Assembly: GCA_026645935.1 (NCBI GenBank)
Contig: JAPKMP010000009.1
Location: forward strand, 1-64,000
DNA length: 64,000 nucleotides
Direction of reading: 5' to 3'
Origin: Candidatus Villigracilaceae bacterium
GTDB taxonomy: Bacteria; Chloroflexota; Anaerolineae; Anaerolineales; Villigracilaceae
Position 1 is the stretch's first letter. Each line of letters starts with the position of its first letter. Both the position numbers and the translations under genes were made by a program. Shown in pieces: positions 56,636 through 64,000 of the stretch. Below the pieces are notes generated by a model, which was not told the origin of the DNA, ran no database searches, and was given only the letters and a program-made list of their open reading frames with translations.

Positions 56636-57523
56636 ATGACTGCTTATAAAATCCTGACAGGAAACTGCCTCGATCATCTGAGAGGGGGAAGGAAACTGGG
56701 GAAGGTCGATTTGACCTTTCTCGATCCGCCGTTTAACCAGAACAAGGATTACAAATTCCACGACGATAACCTGACCACGGAAGAATACTGGCAGATGATG
56801 GTAGAAGTGTGCAGGGGAATCAATAATGTCACTTCTGATGGCGGCGCGATCTATTTCATGCAGCGAGAAAAGAACACGGAGGAAGTACTGCGCTGTTTGC
56901 GCAAAACTGACTGGACGCTGCAAAACCTCATCATTTGGAAGAAGAAAACATCCGCAGTTCCTGTGGCAGGGAAATATGGCAAGCACTACCAGATCTTGGC
57001 GTATGCGACAAAGGGTGAGAAGGCACGAGTGTTCAATCGGCTAAGAATTTCGCCACCCCTGCCGGCAAATTACAAATACGAGCGCGAAAACGGGGTTTAC
57101 GTCACCGATATTTGGGATGACATCCGTGAATTGACCTCTGGTTATTTTGCCGGGGATGAAGCCATCCGCGATGGGAACGGGGAAAGATTCCACAAACAGC
57201 AATCGCCGATTGCTTTGCTTCTTAGAATCATTTTGTCATCGACAAAAGTCGGCGATACGGTCTTTGATCCCTTCGCAGGGACGGGGACAACATTGGTCGC
57301 CGCGCATCAGATCGGCAGGAATAGCCTTGGCGTCGAGATCGACCCCAAAAATGCGAAATTGATCCGCGAGCGGCTGGAAAATATCCGTGACTCTGATAAA
57401 GTGAGTAAATATTTCGACGAGTACAAATACACCGAAGGCTTGTCGACGATATGGGGAGCCGGGACTCCCAAAACCGTTATAAAGACGAGATCCAAACAGC
57501 CGTCTTTATTCAAGCAGGGATAA
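56636..57523 (+). CDS. DNA methyltransferase of a type II system (beta class)
   Basis: 295 residues. LTFLDPPFNQNKDY (motif IV) near residue 30 and VFDPFAGTGTTLVAAHQIGR (motif I) near 205, the order of beta-class N4-cytosine or N6-adenine methyltransferases. TATACT lies 20 bp before the ATG. The gene is AT-richer than its neighbours. Its stop overlaps the start of the restriction gene (TAATG). It should protect the host DNA from the adjacent nuclease. Confidence 0.88.
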   Translation: MTAYKILTGNCLDHLRGGRKLGKVDLTFLDPPFNQNKDYKFHDDNLTTEEYWQMMVEVCRGINNVTSDGGAIYFMQREKNTEEVLRCLRKTDWTLQNLIIWKKKTSAVPVAGKYGKHYQILAYATKGEKARVFNRLRISPPLPANYKYERENGVYVTDIWDDIRELTSGYFAGDEAIRDGNGERFHKQQSPIALLLRIILSSTKVGDTVFDPFAGTGTTLVAAHQIGRNSLGVEIDPKNAKLIRERLENIRDSDKVSKYFDEYKYTEGLSTIWGAGTPKTVIKTRSKQPSLFKQG

Positions 57524-58344
57524 TGTATTCCATTTATCACTTTTGGCAAAGTCTATTAGAAAACAAATCAAAGTTCAAAGAAATTAACAAGCTGGATAGG
57601 TTCCCCTTCCCAAAGGAATTATTGTCCTGCGCCAATCAGGGCATTTTCCCTGATCTGGCTATTAAGATCAATACGCAAGGATATCTGACCGGTGGTGAAT
57701 TTGTCGAATTGAAGGATAGCAATGTTTACAACGTTTCCTCGTTTAACTCCACCATCCCGACAGGGAAAAAGAATATTCGGAATATCGTCACATCCGAGAA
57801 CGGCATTGTCTTTAAACAGATGCAAAACGCTGGCGATGATGTGTTTTCGCTTGAAATAAGGGAAGTTTATTATTTGGTTCGCGGACGGAAGAATGAACAC
57901 CAGAAAATCTGCCTGATCCATGGCAGTTTCTTCGAGACCATCCCTGCTGAAGACCTGGTTGGGGAGACCTTCTCGTTGGTGGTTGAAGAGGAATTGGATG
58001 ATCCTGAAATCAGCGACAACGTCAAGAAGAAGTTAAGAGGAGCATTATCCCGGCAGGATATTTTCAGCCGAGTGCGCAGTGTGGACAAGGCGTCAGTTAG
58101 CATGCGTTTTCGAGTATTGGTTGAAGTCAAACCCGAGGCGAATATCCTCAATCCAAAACAATTTCCTGAAATTCCGGACGATACGCTTAATTTTATTTGC
58201 CCGTTCCATACTGAAGAAGAAAAGATGGAATTGATCGCGATGATGGAATCCGTCCTGGGAGTGGATGTATTAAGAGGGATCAATATCTTTCAGATCAAGC
58301 ATCCGTTCAATGGACTGTTTCTTGCGTTCCAAAGCAATTTATGA
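57523..58344 (+). CDS. Type II restriction endonuclease
   Basis: 273 residues. The region FPDLAIKINTQGYLTGGEFVELKDS near residues 45-70 fits a PD-(D/E)xK active site (PD ... ELK). The rest is mixed alpha/beta with no other family motif. Translational coupling to the methyltransferase by the TAATG overlap makes the pairing secure. Cleavage site unknown. Followed by a 136-bp empty gap. Confidence 0.78.
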   Translation: MYSIYHFWQSLLENKSKFKEINKLDRFPFPKELLSCANQGIFPDLAIKINTQGYLTGGEFVELKDSNVYNVSSFNSTIPTGKKNIRNIVTSENGIVFKQMQNAGDDVFSLEIREVYYLVRGRKNEHQKICLIHGSFFETIPAEDLVGETFSLVVEEELDDPEISDNVKKKLRGALSRQDIFSRVRSVDKASVSMRFRVLVEVKPEANILNPKQFPEIPDDTLNFICPFHTEEEKMELIAMMESVLGVDVLRGINIFQIKHPFNGLFLAFQSNL

Positions 58345-58480
58345 CAATTGAACAACCTCGGGGGATATTCATCTTCCCACAAAACCGGTGACATTTATCC
58401 ATAATAGAAGGTGACTTCATTTCTGTCCCCTTAAAATGGCGCATGGTAAGATGTAAACAACTTATTGTTAGGAGGCGTTC

Positions 58481-59377
58481 ATGCGCAAACTGATTCCGCT
58501 GCTTTTGATGGGAGCGTTATTGGCGCTCCCAATTTCCGCGTCCGCGCAGGGTGAGGCGGCGCTCTCCGTCGTCAACGTGCAATTCTGGCCCGAATACGAC
58601 CAGCCCAGCATGCTTGTGATCGTGGACTTCCAACCCTCGGCCGAGACGTCCCTGCCCGTCACGCTCGACTTCCGCATCCCCGCCGACGCGAACCTGATCG
58701 CAGTCGCTTCCGACGCGGGGGGCGGGCGCTTCATGGACTTTCCCTTTACCGGTCCGGCCGCGGAGGGCGAGTATCAAACCTTCAGCATGCTGGTCGAACA
58801 GAACATGCCCTACCGCTTCGAGTATTACCAGCCCCTTTCCTTTAATGGGGACGAGCGCCTCTTTTCCTACCTGTGGGATAACGGCTACGCAGTGGAATCA
58901 TTCCAGTATTTCCTCCTCGAGCCGCTGGATGCGACCAGGGTCGAGCTCGACCCCAAACATGCCTCCGTGATCACAAGCCAGGGAATGAATTACTATGAAG
59001 GCGCTCCAATTCAACTTGCCTCGGGCGGGCAATTCGTCCTGACCGTGAAATACCAAAAGACGACCGAAACCCTGGTCTCGCAGGCACAAAGCGTGCAGAT
59101 CGCCGAGCCCGTCAATGAAAATACGCCCGGGCGCATCTCGCTGACGAACATCCTGCCTTACATCATCGGCGGGCTGGGAGTCATCATGATCGTGGGCGGG
59201 CTGATGTATTACTTCCAATGGGGGCGCAGTTCAAAATCGAAACCGCGCCGCCGCCATTCGCAAACCGAAGCGGGCGAAGACACCACCGGTGTGTACTGTC
59301 CGCAATGCGGGACGCGCGCCAAACCCAACGACCGTTTCTGCCGCACCTGCGGGACCCGGCTCCGCCGCGAGGAATGA
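58481..59377 (+). CDS. Secreted-domain membrane protein with C-terminal zinc ribbon
   Basis: 298 residues. MRKLIPLLLMGALLALPISA is a signal peptide, followed by a beta-rich domain of about 200 residues outside the cell, a membrane helix near 228-250 (ILPYIIGGLGVIMIVGGLMYYF), a basic cytoplasmic segment and a zinc ribbon (VYCPQCGTRAKPNDRFCRTCGT). The layout recalls Chloroflexota membrane proteins that link an outer domain to a cytosolic zinc ribbon. It precedes a two-component pair and may be linked to it. TTAGGAGGC is the ribosome site. Confidence 0.7.
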   Translation: MRKLIPLLLMGALLALPISASAQGEAALSVVNVQFWPEYDQPSMLVIVDFQPSAETSLPVTLDFRIPADANLIAVASDAGGGRFMDFPFTGPAAEGEYQTFSMLVEQNMPYRFEYYQPLSFNGDERLFSYLWDNGYAVESFQYFLLEPLDATRVELDPKHASVITSQGMNYYEGAPIQLASGGQFVLTVKYQKTTETLVSQAQSVQIAEPVNENTPGRISLTNILPYIIGGLGVIMIVGGLMYYFQWGRSSKSKPRRRHSQTEAGEDTTGVYCPQCGTRAKPNDRFCRTCGTRLRREE

Positions 59378-59380
59378 ACC

Positions 59381-59414
59381 AAGACCCTAAAGGTTTATAA
59401 GACCTTTAGGGTCT
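59381..59414 (+). terminator. Hairpin between the zinc-ribbon gene and the kinase gene
   Basis: AGACCCTAAAGG and CCTTTAGGGTCT pair perfectly around an 8-base loop; TTTCT follows. Confidence 0.6.
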
Positions 59415-59426
59415 GTTTCTGGAATC

Positions 59427-60881
59427 ATGAACACCACACCGCTTGTCGTCATCTACTTCTTCTACGGGCTTGCCTTTTTCAGCATGGGCCTGCTCGTGGC
59501 AATGGAAGGCGGGCGTTCCACCGATGCGCGCCTGCGCATGGCTCTGCGTCCCCTGGCGGGATTCGGACTCGTCCACGCGGCGCACGAATGGCTCGAGATG
59601 TTCAACCTCATGGGGCATTTCAGCCCGCTCGTCGCTGACATTTATCCGCTGTTCGCGCTTTCCATCCTGGCATTCTCCTTCCTGTCGCTGGCGGCCTTCG
59701 GCGCCTATCTCGTCCTCGGCAGTGAATCCACCTGGCGGGTCAGTCTCATCATCCCTTTGGGGTTGGAGGCGGTCTGGGTCTATGGTTTGCTGGTCTTCAA
59801 AAGCCGGTACGGCTCGGATGTGATCTACACCGTCGCCGATGTCTGGACGCGTTACGCGATCGCCATCCCGGCGGGTTTGCTTGCGGCGGCGGGGTTGATC
59901 GTCCAACAGCGCGCGTTTCGGCGCGCCGGTCTGGTCAGCTTCGGGCGCGACAGTCTGTGGGCTTCGGTGGCGTTCGTATGGTACAGCCTTGGGGGCCAGC
60001 TTTTCACTGCGCCAAGCCCGCTCCCTCCATCCAATTTTCTAAACTCGGAACTCTTCGGAGCGGTCTTCGGCTTCTCCATTCAACTGCTCCGCGCGGTGGC
60101 GGCGGTCTTCGCTTCCATTTTTGTCATTCGCTTTCTGCGCGCCTTCCAGGTCGAGAGCGACAGCAAGATCGCCGAACTGCAGGCGGCCCGGTTGCACGAA
60201 TCCCAACAGCGCGAACAACTCCGCGCCGAACTTTTCCGCCGCGTTGTCGGCGCGCAGGAGGCGGAACGTCAGCGCATCGCGCGCGACCTTCACGACGAGA
60301 CCGGGCAATCGCTCACCGCCATCGGCATGGGACTAAAAAGTCTTTCAGTGGAGACTGACTCGATCAGACGCAACTCCACCCTGACCAAGCTCCAATCCCT
60401 GACCTCGGACTCCATCCGCGAATTGCAGCGCATCATCTCGGACCTCAGGCCCGCGCACCTCGACGACCTGGGCTTGTCTGCCACGTTGAGGTGGTACGCT
60501 TCGCGCATCCACGAGTTGACTTCCATCCAGGTGCGGGTGGATATCGAAGGCGACGAACCCGCGCTCGATGACGCCGTCAAGATCACCATCTTCCGCATCG
60601 TGCAGGAGGCGTTGAACAATGTCATCAAACACGCCGGGGCGACCGTCATCAACGTCAAGATCCATTATCTGCCCGGCGAGGTGCGCATCCACATCTTCGA
60701 TAACGGCGCCGGCTTCGATATGAAAGCCGTGCAAAGCCGCATCGGCCGCGTCTCGCTGGGGCTGGCTGGCATGGAGGAACGCGCCGCATTGCTCGGCGGC
60801 GGCGTCACTGTCTCATCGCGCCCCGGTTACGGGACAGAGGTCGAGGCGGTGGTTCCCGTTATAAAAAGTGAGGCTGTATGA
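59427..60881 (+). CDS. Histidine kinase, NarL type, with seven membrane helices
   Basis: 484 residues. Seven membrane helices at about residues 5-235 are followed by a coiled coil, then HisKA_3 with the phosphorylated His289 in RQRIARDLHDETGQSLTAIG and a HATPase_c domain (EALNNVIKHAGA, DNGAGFD, GLAGMEERA). It overlaps the response regulator gene by 4 bp. The signal is unknown but should be sensed at or in the membrane. No terminator separates it from the regulator. Confidence 0.9.
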   Translation: MNTTPLVVIYFFYGLAFFSMGLLVAMEGGRSTDARLRMALRPLAGFGLVHAAHEWLEMFNLMGHFSPLVADIYPLFALSILAFSFLSLAAFGAYLVLGSESTWRVSLIIPLGLEAVWVYGLLVFKSRYGSDVIYTVADVWTRYAIAIPAGLLAAAGLIVQQRAFRRAGLVSFGRDSLWASVAFVWYSLGGQLFTAPSPLPPSNFLNSELFGAVFGFSIQLLRAVAAVFASIFVIRFLRAFQVESDSKIAELQAARLHESQQREQLRAELFRRVVGAQEAERQRIARDLHDETGQSLTAIGMGLKSLSVETDSIRRNSTLTKLQSLTSDSIRELQRIISDLRPAHLDDLGLSATLRWYASRIHELTSIQVRVDIEGDEPALDDAVKITIFRIVQEALNNVIKHAGATVINVKIHYLPGEVRIHIFDNGAGFDMKAVQSRIGRVSLGLAGMEERAALLGGGVTVSSRPGYGTEVEAVVPVIKSEAV

Positions 60882-61528
60882 CGATCCGTATATTGCTGGT
60901 GGACGATCACGCTGTGGTGCGCACCGGATTGAAAATGTTATTGAGCGGGCAGGAGGATGTGGATATCGTCGGCGAGGCGGGCTCCGCGGCAGAAGCCTTG
61001 GCGGAAACTGAACGCGTCCAGCCCGGCGTCATCCTCATGGATATCGGCCTGCCCGACAAGACCGGCATCGAAGCCACGCGCGAGATCAAAGCCAAATTCC
61101 CAAATGTGAACATCGTGGCGTTGACCATCCACGAAGACGAGGAATATTTCTTCCAGATGTTGAATGCCGGGGCTTCAGGGTATGTGCCGAAACGCGCCGC
61201 GCCCGAAGAGTTGATCACAGCCATCCGCGCGGCGGCAAATGGGGAAGTGTATTTATATCCTTCGATGGCGAAACTGCTGGTGCGCGATTACCTCAATGCC
61301 GACCGCCCCTCGGAAGAAAAGATCGATCTCGGCGGCTTGACCGAGCGCGAACACGAAGTTTTCACGATGCTGGCGGAAGGCGCCAGCAACCAGGAGATCG
61401 CCGAGTCCCTCGTCATCAGCCCCAAGACGGTGGAACGCCACCGCGAGAACATCATGCGCAAGTTGAACCTGCACTCGCGCTCCGAACTCGTCCGTTATGC
61501 CATTCGCAAGGGAATCATCAAGGCGTAA
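60878..61528 (+). CDS. NarL/FixJ-type response regulator
   Basis: 216 residues. The receiver domain starts MTIRILLVDDHAVVRTGLKML, with the phospho-acceptor Asp in VILMDIGLPDKTG and KRAAPEEL. The LuxR HTH is standard (LTEREHEVFTMLAEGASNQE, then SPKTVERHRENIMRKLNLHSR). It is coupled to the kinase by a 4-bp overlap. A dispersed structured element follows. Confidence 0.95.
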   Translation: MTIRILLVDDHAVVRTGLKMLLSGQEDVDIVGEAGSAAEALAETERVQPGVILMDIGLPDKTGIEATREIKAKFPNVNIVALTIHEDEEYFFQMLNAGASGYVPKRAAPEELITAIRAAANGEVYLYPSMAKLLVRDYLNADRPSEEKIDLGGLTEREHEVFTMLAEGASNQEIAESLVISPKTVERHRENIMRKLNLHSRSELVRYAIRKGIIKA

Positions 61529-61535
61529 ATTTTCT

Positions 61536-61634
61536 GCGCGTAGGACACAATCTCCGTGGACTGTCCGTCAAGGACAGGCTAATGTATCCGCTGGTATAGG
61601 GGAATGTTTCGTCGGCGTATGAGAACGCCGACTA
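61536..61634. repeat. Dispersed structured element, copy B
   Basis: CTGTCCGTCAAGGACAG hairpin and GTCGGCGT/ACGCCGAC hairpin. Shares blocks with copy A (54461-54533). Lies between the convergent regulator and rhomboid genes. Confidence 0.55.
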
Positions 61635-61639
61635 TGCTG

Positions 61640-62428
61640 TTACAACATTCTCCACAGCGCAAGACCCCCAAAGATGATCAGGACCAACGCAACCCCCGTC
61701 ATCACTTCGCGGGATTCGCGTTCGTCGTGCAGGGAAAATTCAGGCGGGATTCCCATCAGGATCCATTTCGGCCCGGCAAACCAGGCGAAGATCGCGCCGC
61801 CGAACAGGCCGCCGATATGCCCCCATGTGTCGATGTTGGGCGCCAGCCCCAGGAATAGATTTATGGCGATGATGAAGACGGCATTGCTGATCGCCGCGCG
61901 CGCATGCGAGCCGAACAACTCCCGGTTCTGGTAAAAGAAGATGGCTTCGGCGCCGATGAGTCCGAAAACGGCTGTGGATGCGCCCACGGACCATCCCTGC
62001 GTGAATAGATAGGAAAGCACGTTGCCCGAAAACGCCCCCAGAAAATACAACAGAAGAAACCGTCCGTGCCCGAATTGCCGCTCAAGAAGATTGCCAATGG
62101 AGAACAGGGCATACATGTTGAAGAAGATATGCATGAGCGAGCCGTGCAAAAAGACGGGTGTGATCAGGCGCCAAACCTGCCCTGAGTCTACGGCTTCGCT
62201 GATGCGCGCGCCCAGTAGGGTGACGATGTCGGTGCCGTAACTTGTGTCGCCGATCAACGCTGCGCTGAGCATTTGCAGGACGTAAACGAAAACCGTGAAC
62301 CCGATCAGGATGTATGTGATCGTCGGCGGCAGGGACGGCATGCGCACGTATGCAGGTCCCCGAGTTGGAGTCGGCTCGGGAACGGGATCGGGTTCCGGGT
62401 CCGGAAAAGAGGCGGGCAGGCGGGTCAC
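61640..62428 (-). CDS. Rhomboid family intramembrane serine protease
   Basis: 262 residues. GTG start, Pro-rich basic N-terminus, then six or seven membrane helices. The catalytic Ser lies in GASTAVFGLIGA near residue 150 and the catalytic His in HIGGLFGGAIFAW near 200; HIFFNMYALFSIG has the HxxxN region. The protease cleaves membrane proteins within or next to their helices. Overlaps gmk by 4 bp (GTGA), so it is translated with gmk. Confidence 0.88.
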   Translation of the reverse strand: MTRLPASFPDPEPDPVPEPTPTRGPAYVRMPSLPPTITYILIGFTVFVYVLQMLSAALIGDTSYGTDIVTLLGARISEAVDSGQVWRLITPVFLHGSLMHIFFNMYALFSIGNLLERQFGHGRFLLLYFLGAFSGNVLSYLFTQGWSVGASTAVFGLIGAEAIFFYQNRELFGSHARAAISNAVFIIAINLFLGLAPNIDTWGHIGGLFGGAIFAWFAGPKWILMGIPPEFSLHDERESREVMTGVALVLIIFGGLALWRML

Positions 62429-63039
62429 AAGGTCACCTTGCGATGATGCACCTTCAAATGTTCGGCTGCGATCACAGCGCGGACTTTTTCCACCGTGTCG
62501 TCGAGGTGAAAATCGTGGTTGATGATCACGTAATCGAAGGCGTCGAGCCGCAGAAGTTCCTTGCGGGCGGTGGCGATGCGCAGGGCGAGCGCGTCGGCCG
62601 ATTCGGTCTTGCGTTCGCGCAGGCGGCGTTCGAGTTCCTCCTCACTTTCGCAGGTGATGAAGATCAACAGCGCTTCGGGCGCGAGTTTGCGGACGGTTTC
62701 GGCGCCCTGCACATCGACGCGCATGACGACATCCTTGCCGCTCGCAAAGGCGCTTCGCACCTGGTCCTTTGGAATGCCTTTGTAATCGCCGTAGACGATG
62801 GCGTATTCGATCAATTCGTTCGCTTCGATCATCCGGGCGAATTCCTCCTTGGTGACGAAGAAATAATCCAGGCCGTTGACCTCGTTCTCGCGCCGTTCGC
62901 GCGTGGTGGCGGTGACAACGAAGTGGAATGGAAATTCGCGTTCCTTCATGCGCTGGACGATCGAATCCTTCCCGACCCCGGAGGGACCGGAAATGACGAT
63001 GAGCAATGGATTGGGCTTGCGGAGATCGAATTCGGACAT
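62425..63039 (-). CDS. gmk: Guanylate kinase
   Basis: 204 residues. VISGPSGVGKDSI is the P-loop; ATTRERRENEVNGLDYFFV is the GMP-binding segment, RVDVQGAETVRK the next motif and TARKELLRLDAFDYVIIN a later one. It phosphorylates GMP to GDP. Length and motifs are normal. The gene begins 208 bp before the next plus-strand gene; the rhomboid gene follows directly. Confidence 0.96.
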   Translation of the reverse strand: MSEFDLRKPNPLLIVISGPSGVGKDSIVQRMKEREFPFHFVVTATTRERRENEVNGLDYFFVTKEEFARMIEANELIEYAIVYGDYKGIPKDQVRSAFASGKDVVMRVDVQGAETVRKLAPEALLIFITCESEEELERRLRERKTESADALALRIATARKELLRLDAFDYVIINHDFHLDDTVEKVRAVIAAEHLKVHHRKVTL

Positions 63040-63082
63040 GAAGGAATTGTACCAAACGCGGCGTAGGGCGCAAAACTGTCAG

Positions 63083-63151
63083 AGATTTCAACGCAAAGGA
63101 GCAAAGCCGCAAAGGCTTAATCTCCTGGCGATATGGCGTCTTTGCGTTAAG
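63083..63151. repeat. Repeat of GCAAAGGAGCAAAG type
   Basis: AACGCAAAGGAGCAAAGCCGC and CGTCTTTGCGTTAAG are near-inverted arms. It is another intergenic repeat type. It lies in the gap between gmk and the zinc ribbon gene. Confidence 0.5.
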
Positions 63152-63247
63152 TACGTTACGCGGAACCTGACAAACGTCGTTTTTTTGCGCTGCACTCCCA
63201 AACGCGCCTTCTTCTCAACTTGCACCCGATTCAGTTAAAATACCGAC

Positions 63248-63628
63248 ATGCCAACCTATGATTTTGTCTGTAACTCCTGCCAGAAACGTTTTGATGTTTT
63301 CCTTACCTTTGCCGAGTACGGCAAGACGCCCGTCCATTGCGCCCATTGCAACAGCGCGGATGTGCGCCGCCGCATGACGAAGGTGCGCATCGCCAAAACG
63401 GAGGAGGGGCGGCTCGAATCGATGGCGGATGATTTTTCCGGCATCGAAGGTTTGGAGGATGACCCCCGAGCTTTGGGGCGCATGATGAAGAAAATGGGAA
63501 GGGAAATGGGCGAAGACCTGCCGGCCGAGTTCGACGAGGTGGTGAACCGGCTCGAATCCGGGCAAAGCCCCGAGGAGATCGAATCAGCCATGCCGGACCT
63601 CGGCTCAGGGGAGAATTCCAAGGAATAA
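63248..63628 (+). CDS. FmdB-type zinc-ribbon protein
   Basis: 126 residues. MPTYDFVCNSCQKRFDVFLTF has the first C-x2-C and VHCAHCNSADVRRRM the second. The acidic C-terminal part is Met/Glu-rich. FmdB-like ribbons are presumed regulators. The start follows TAAAATACCGAC, so the mRNA is probably leaderless. No further homologous domain is recognised. Confidence 0.85.
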   Translation: MPTYDFVCNSCQKRFDVFLTFAEYGKTPVHCAHCNSADVRRRMTKVRIAKTEEGRLESMADDFSGIEGLEDDPRALGRMMKKMGREMGEDLPAEFDEVVNRLESGQSPEEIESAMPDLGSGENSKE

Positions 63629-63673
63629 GACCTTTCGCTGTTATATAATTCAACTAAATTCATCCAAATTGTA

Positions 63674-63687
63674 GTGACATTTGTCAC
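63674..63687. promoter_or_regulatory. GTGACATTTGTCAC operator-like inverted repeat
   Basis: GTGACA and TGTCAC with a 2-bp centre resemble a CRP/FNR-type half-site pair in shape. It lies 166 bp before the collagen-like lipoprotein ATG in an otherwise empty 224-bp gap. No binding protein known. Confidence 0.4.
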
Positions 63688-63852
63688 ATAAGGGTTGGCG
63701 CAAATTAACTAGGCATTAATCCTGTGCTTAATTAGAATTCCCCATATCTGCTGAAAAATGTCTAAGCAGTCATTTTCTCCAAAGGAGGCGCTGGATCATA
63801 AATATCAATTTTCGATAATGGACTTTCAAAAAAACAAAAGGAGAATACTGCA

Positions 63853-64000
63853 ATGAACTTCAAGAAAATGCTGGTATTAATAGGCGTTTTAGTCGTTGCC
63901 TCGGCCGTATTTGCAGCTTGTGGTACCGGTCCTCAAGGTCCTGAAGGTCCCGCTGGCCCCGCGGGTCCGCAAGGCGAACCCGGTCCGGCTGCTGTTTCTG
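63853..64000 (+). CDS. Collagen-like lipoprotein, cut by the window end
   Basis: 49 residues visible. NFKKMLVLIGVLVVASAVFAAC is a lipoprotein signal peptide with lipobox FAAC, followed by GPQGPEGPAGPAGPQGEPGP, i.e. six Gly-x-y triplets. The rest, which lies beyond the window, decides the function; in related bacteria such starts occur before substrate-binding proteins (recollection). AAGGAG is the ribosome site. Confidence 0.7.
   Translation, partial: MNFKKMLVLIGVLVVASAVFAACGTGPQGPEGPAGPAGPQGEPGPAAVS

Noticed and set aside
56582-56986. N-terminal extension of the alpha/beta hydrolase by 135 codons
   Set aside because: It runs antisense into the methyltransferase gene and lies upstream of the TATACT box that precedes the chosen start.
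1-64000. CRISPR array or cas genes
   Set aside because: No regularly spaced direct repeats with unique spacers were seen; the 12-bp tandem repeats at 34930 have no spacers.

Overview
The window is about 64 kb of bacterial chromosome with moderate-to-high GC. It most likely comes from a Chloroflexota bacterium of the Anaerolineae type. That placement is an inference from gene content: a BTAD/TPR regulator next to a DUF5317 protein, many zinc-ribbon membrane proteins, an EttA/Uup-like ABC-F gene, MeaB/B12 modules, a GC-rich gene set, and several genes with a TATAAT box only 6-10 bases before the start codon. There is no rRNA and no CRISPR array. One tRNA gene is present (tRNA-Val, anticodon UAC).

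Region 1-5.3 kb is the right-hand part of an integrated element abutting the 3' end of tRNA-Val. It carries small, mostly unknown genes on the minus strand: an excisionase-like HTH protein, a zinc-finger phage-type protein, an SH3 lipoprotein, a membrane zinc-ribbon protein, a PLD-like protein and an ImmA/IrrE-like peptidase. Region 5.4-13 kb holds dihydropteroate synthase, a zinc-ribbon protein, the pxpA/pxpC/pxpB 5-oxoprolinase genes, rlmD and a sortase. Region 13-22.8 kb holds a SpoIIE-type phosphatase fused to a DksA-like finger, an ABC-F ATPase followed by a small nucleotidyltransferase cassette and a duplicated piece of the ABC-F gene end, a cyclase-family hydrolase, a toroid-fold protein, a CcrM-type DNA methyltransferase and a 2x[4Fe-4S] protein. 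Region 22.9-24.5 kb is an AT-richer islet with an orphan antitoxin, an HNH nuclease and the tail of a Vsr-like gene.

Region 24.6-29.8 kb is dnaE, interrupted by a 426-residue intein with a LAGLIDADG nuclease. Region 30-37 kb contains a GT39-like membrane glycosyltransferase, divergent from a STAND/TPR/BTAD regulator. Downstream of the regulator lie three 12-bp tandem repeats, a 47-aa membrane peptide, a DUF5317 protein, an NHLP-leader-like small protein and a PAS/HD-GYP protein. Region 37-41 kb is a histidine kinase/response regulator pair flanked by two look-alike promoters. The promoters share a 19-bp upstream box and point into short regions with no gene, so they are candidate regulatory RNAs. 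Region 41-48 kb contains mutM, prs, a GNAT enzyme, meaB, a B12-binding protein, a WD40-like lipoprotein and a secreted protein. Region 48-56.6 kb contains an ABC-2 exporter, a GNAT, a PIG-L deacetylase, an aminotransferase with a leader RNA and terminator, an EamA transporter and an alpha/beta hydrolase. Region 56.6-64 kb contains a type II restriction-modification pair, a zinc-ribbon membrane protein, a second two-component pair, a rhomboid protease, gmk, an FmdB-type zinc ribbon and the start of a collagen-like lipoprotein.

A theme across the window is short palindromic repeats of several families. They lie between genes and also in frame inside conserved genes (rlmD twice, dnaE twice, the ABC-F gene), and they supply the ends of pxpA, pxpB and pxpC. 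The strongest candidates for something new are the twin-promoter two-component locus, the BTAD/tandem-repeat/peptide/NHLP/HD-GYP cluster, and the nucleotidyltransferase cassette flanked by copies of its host gene's 3' end.
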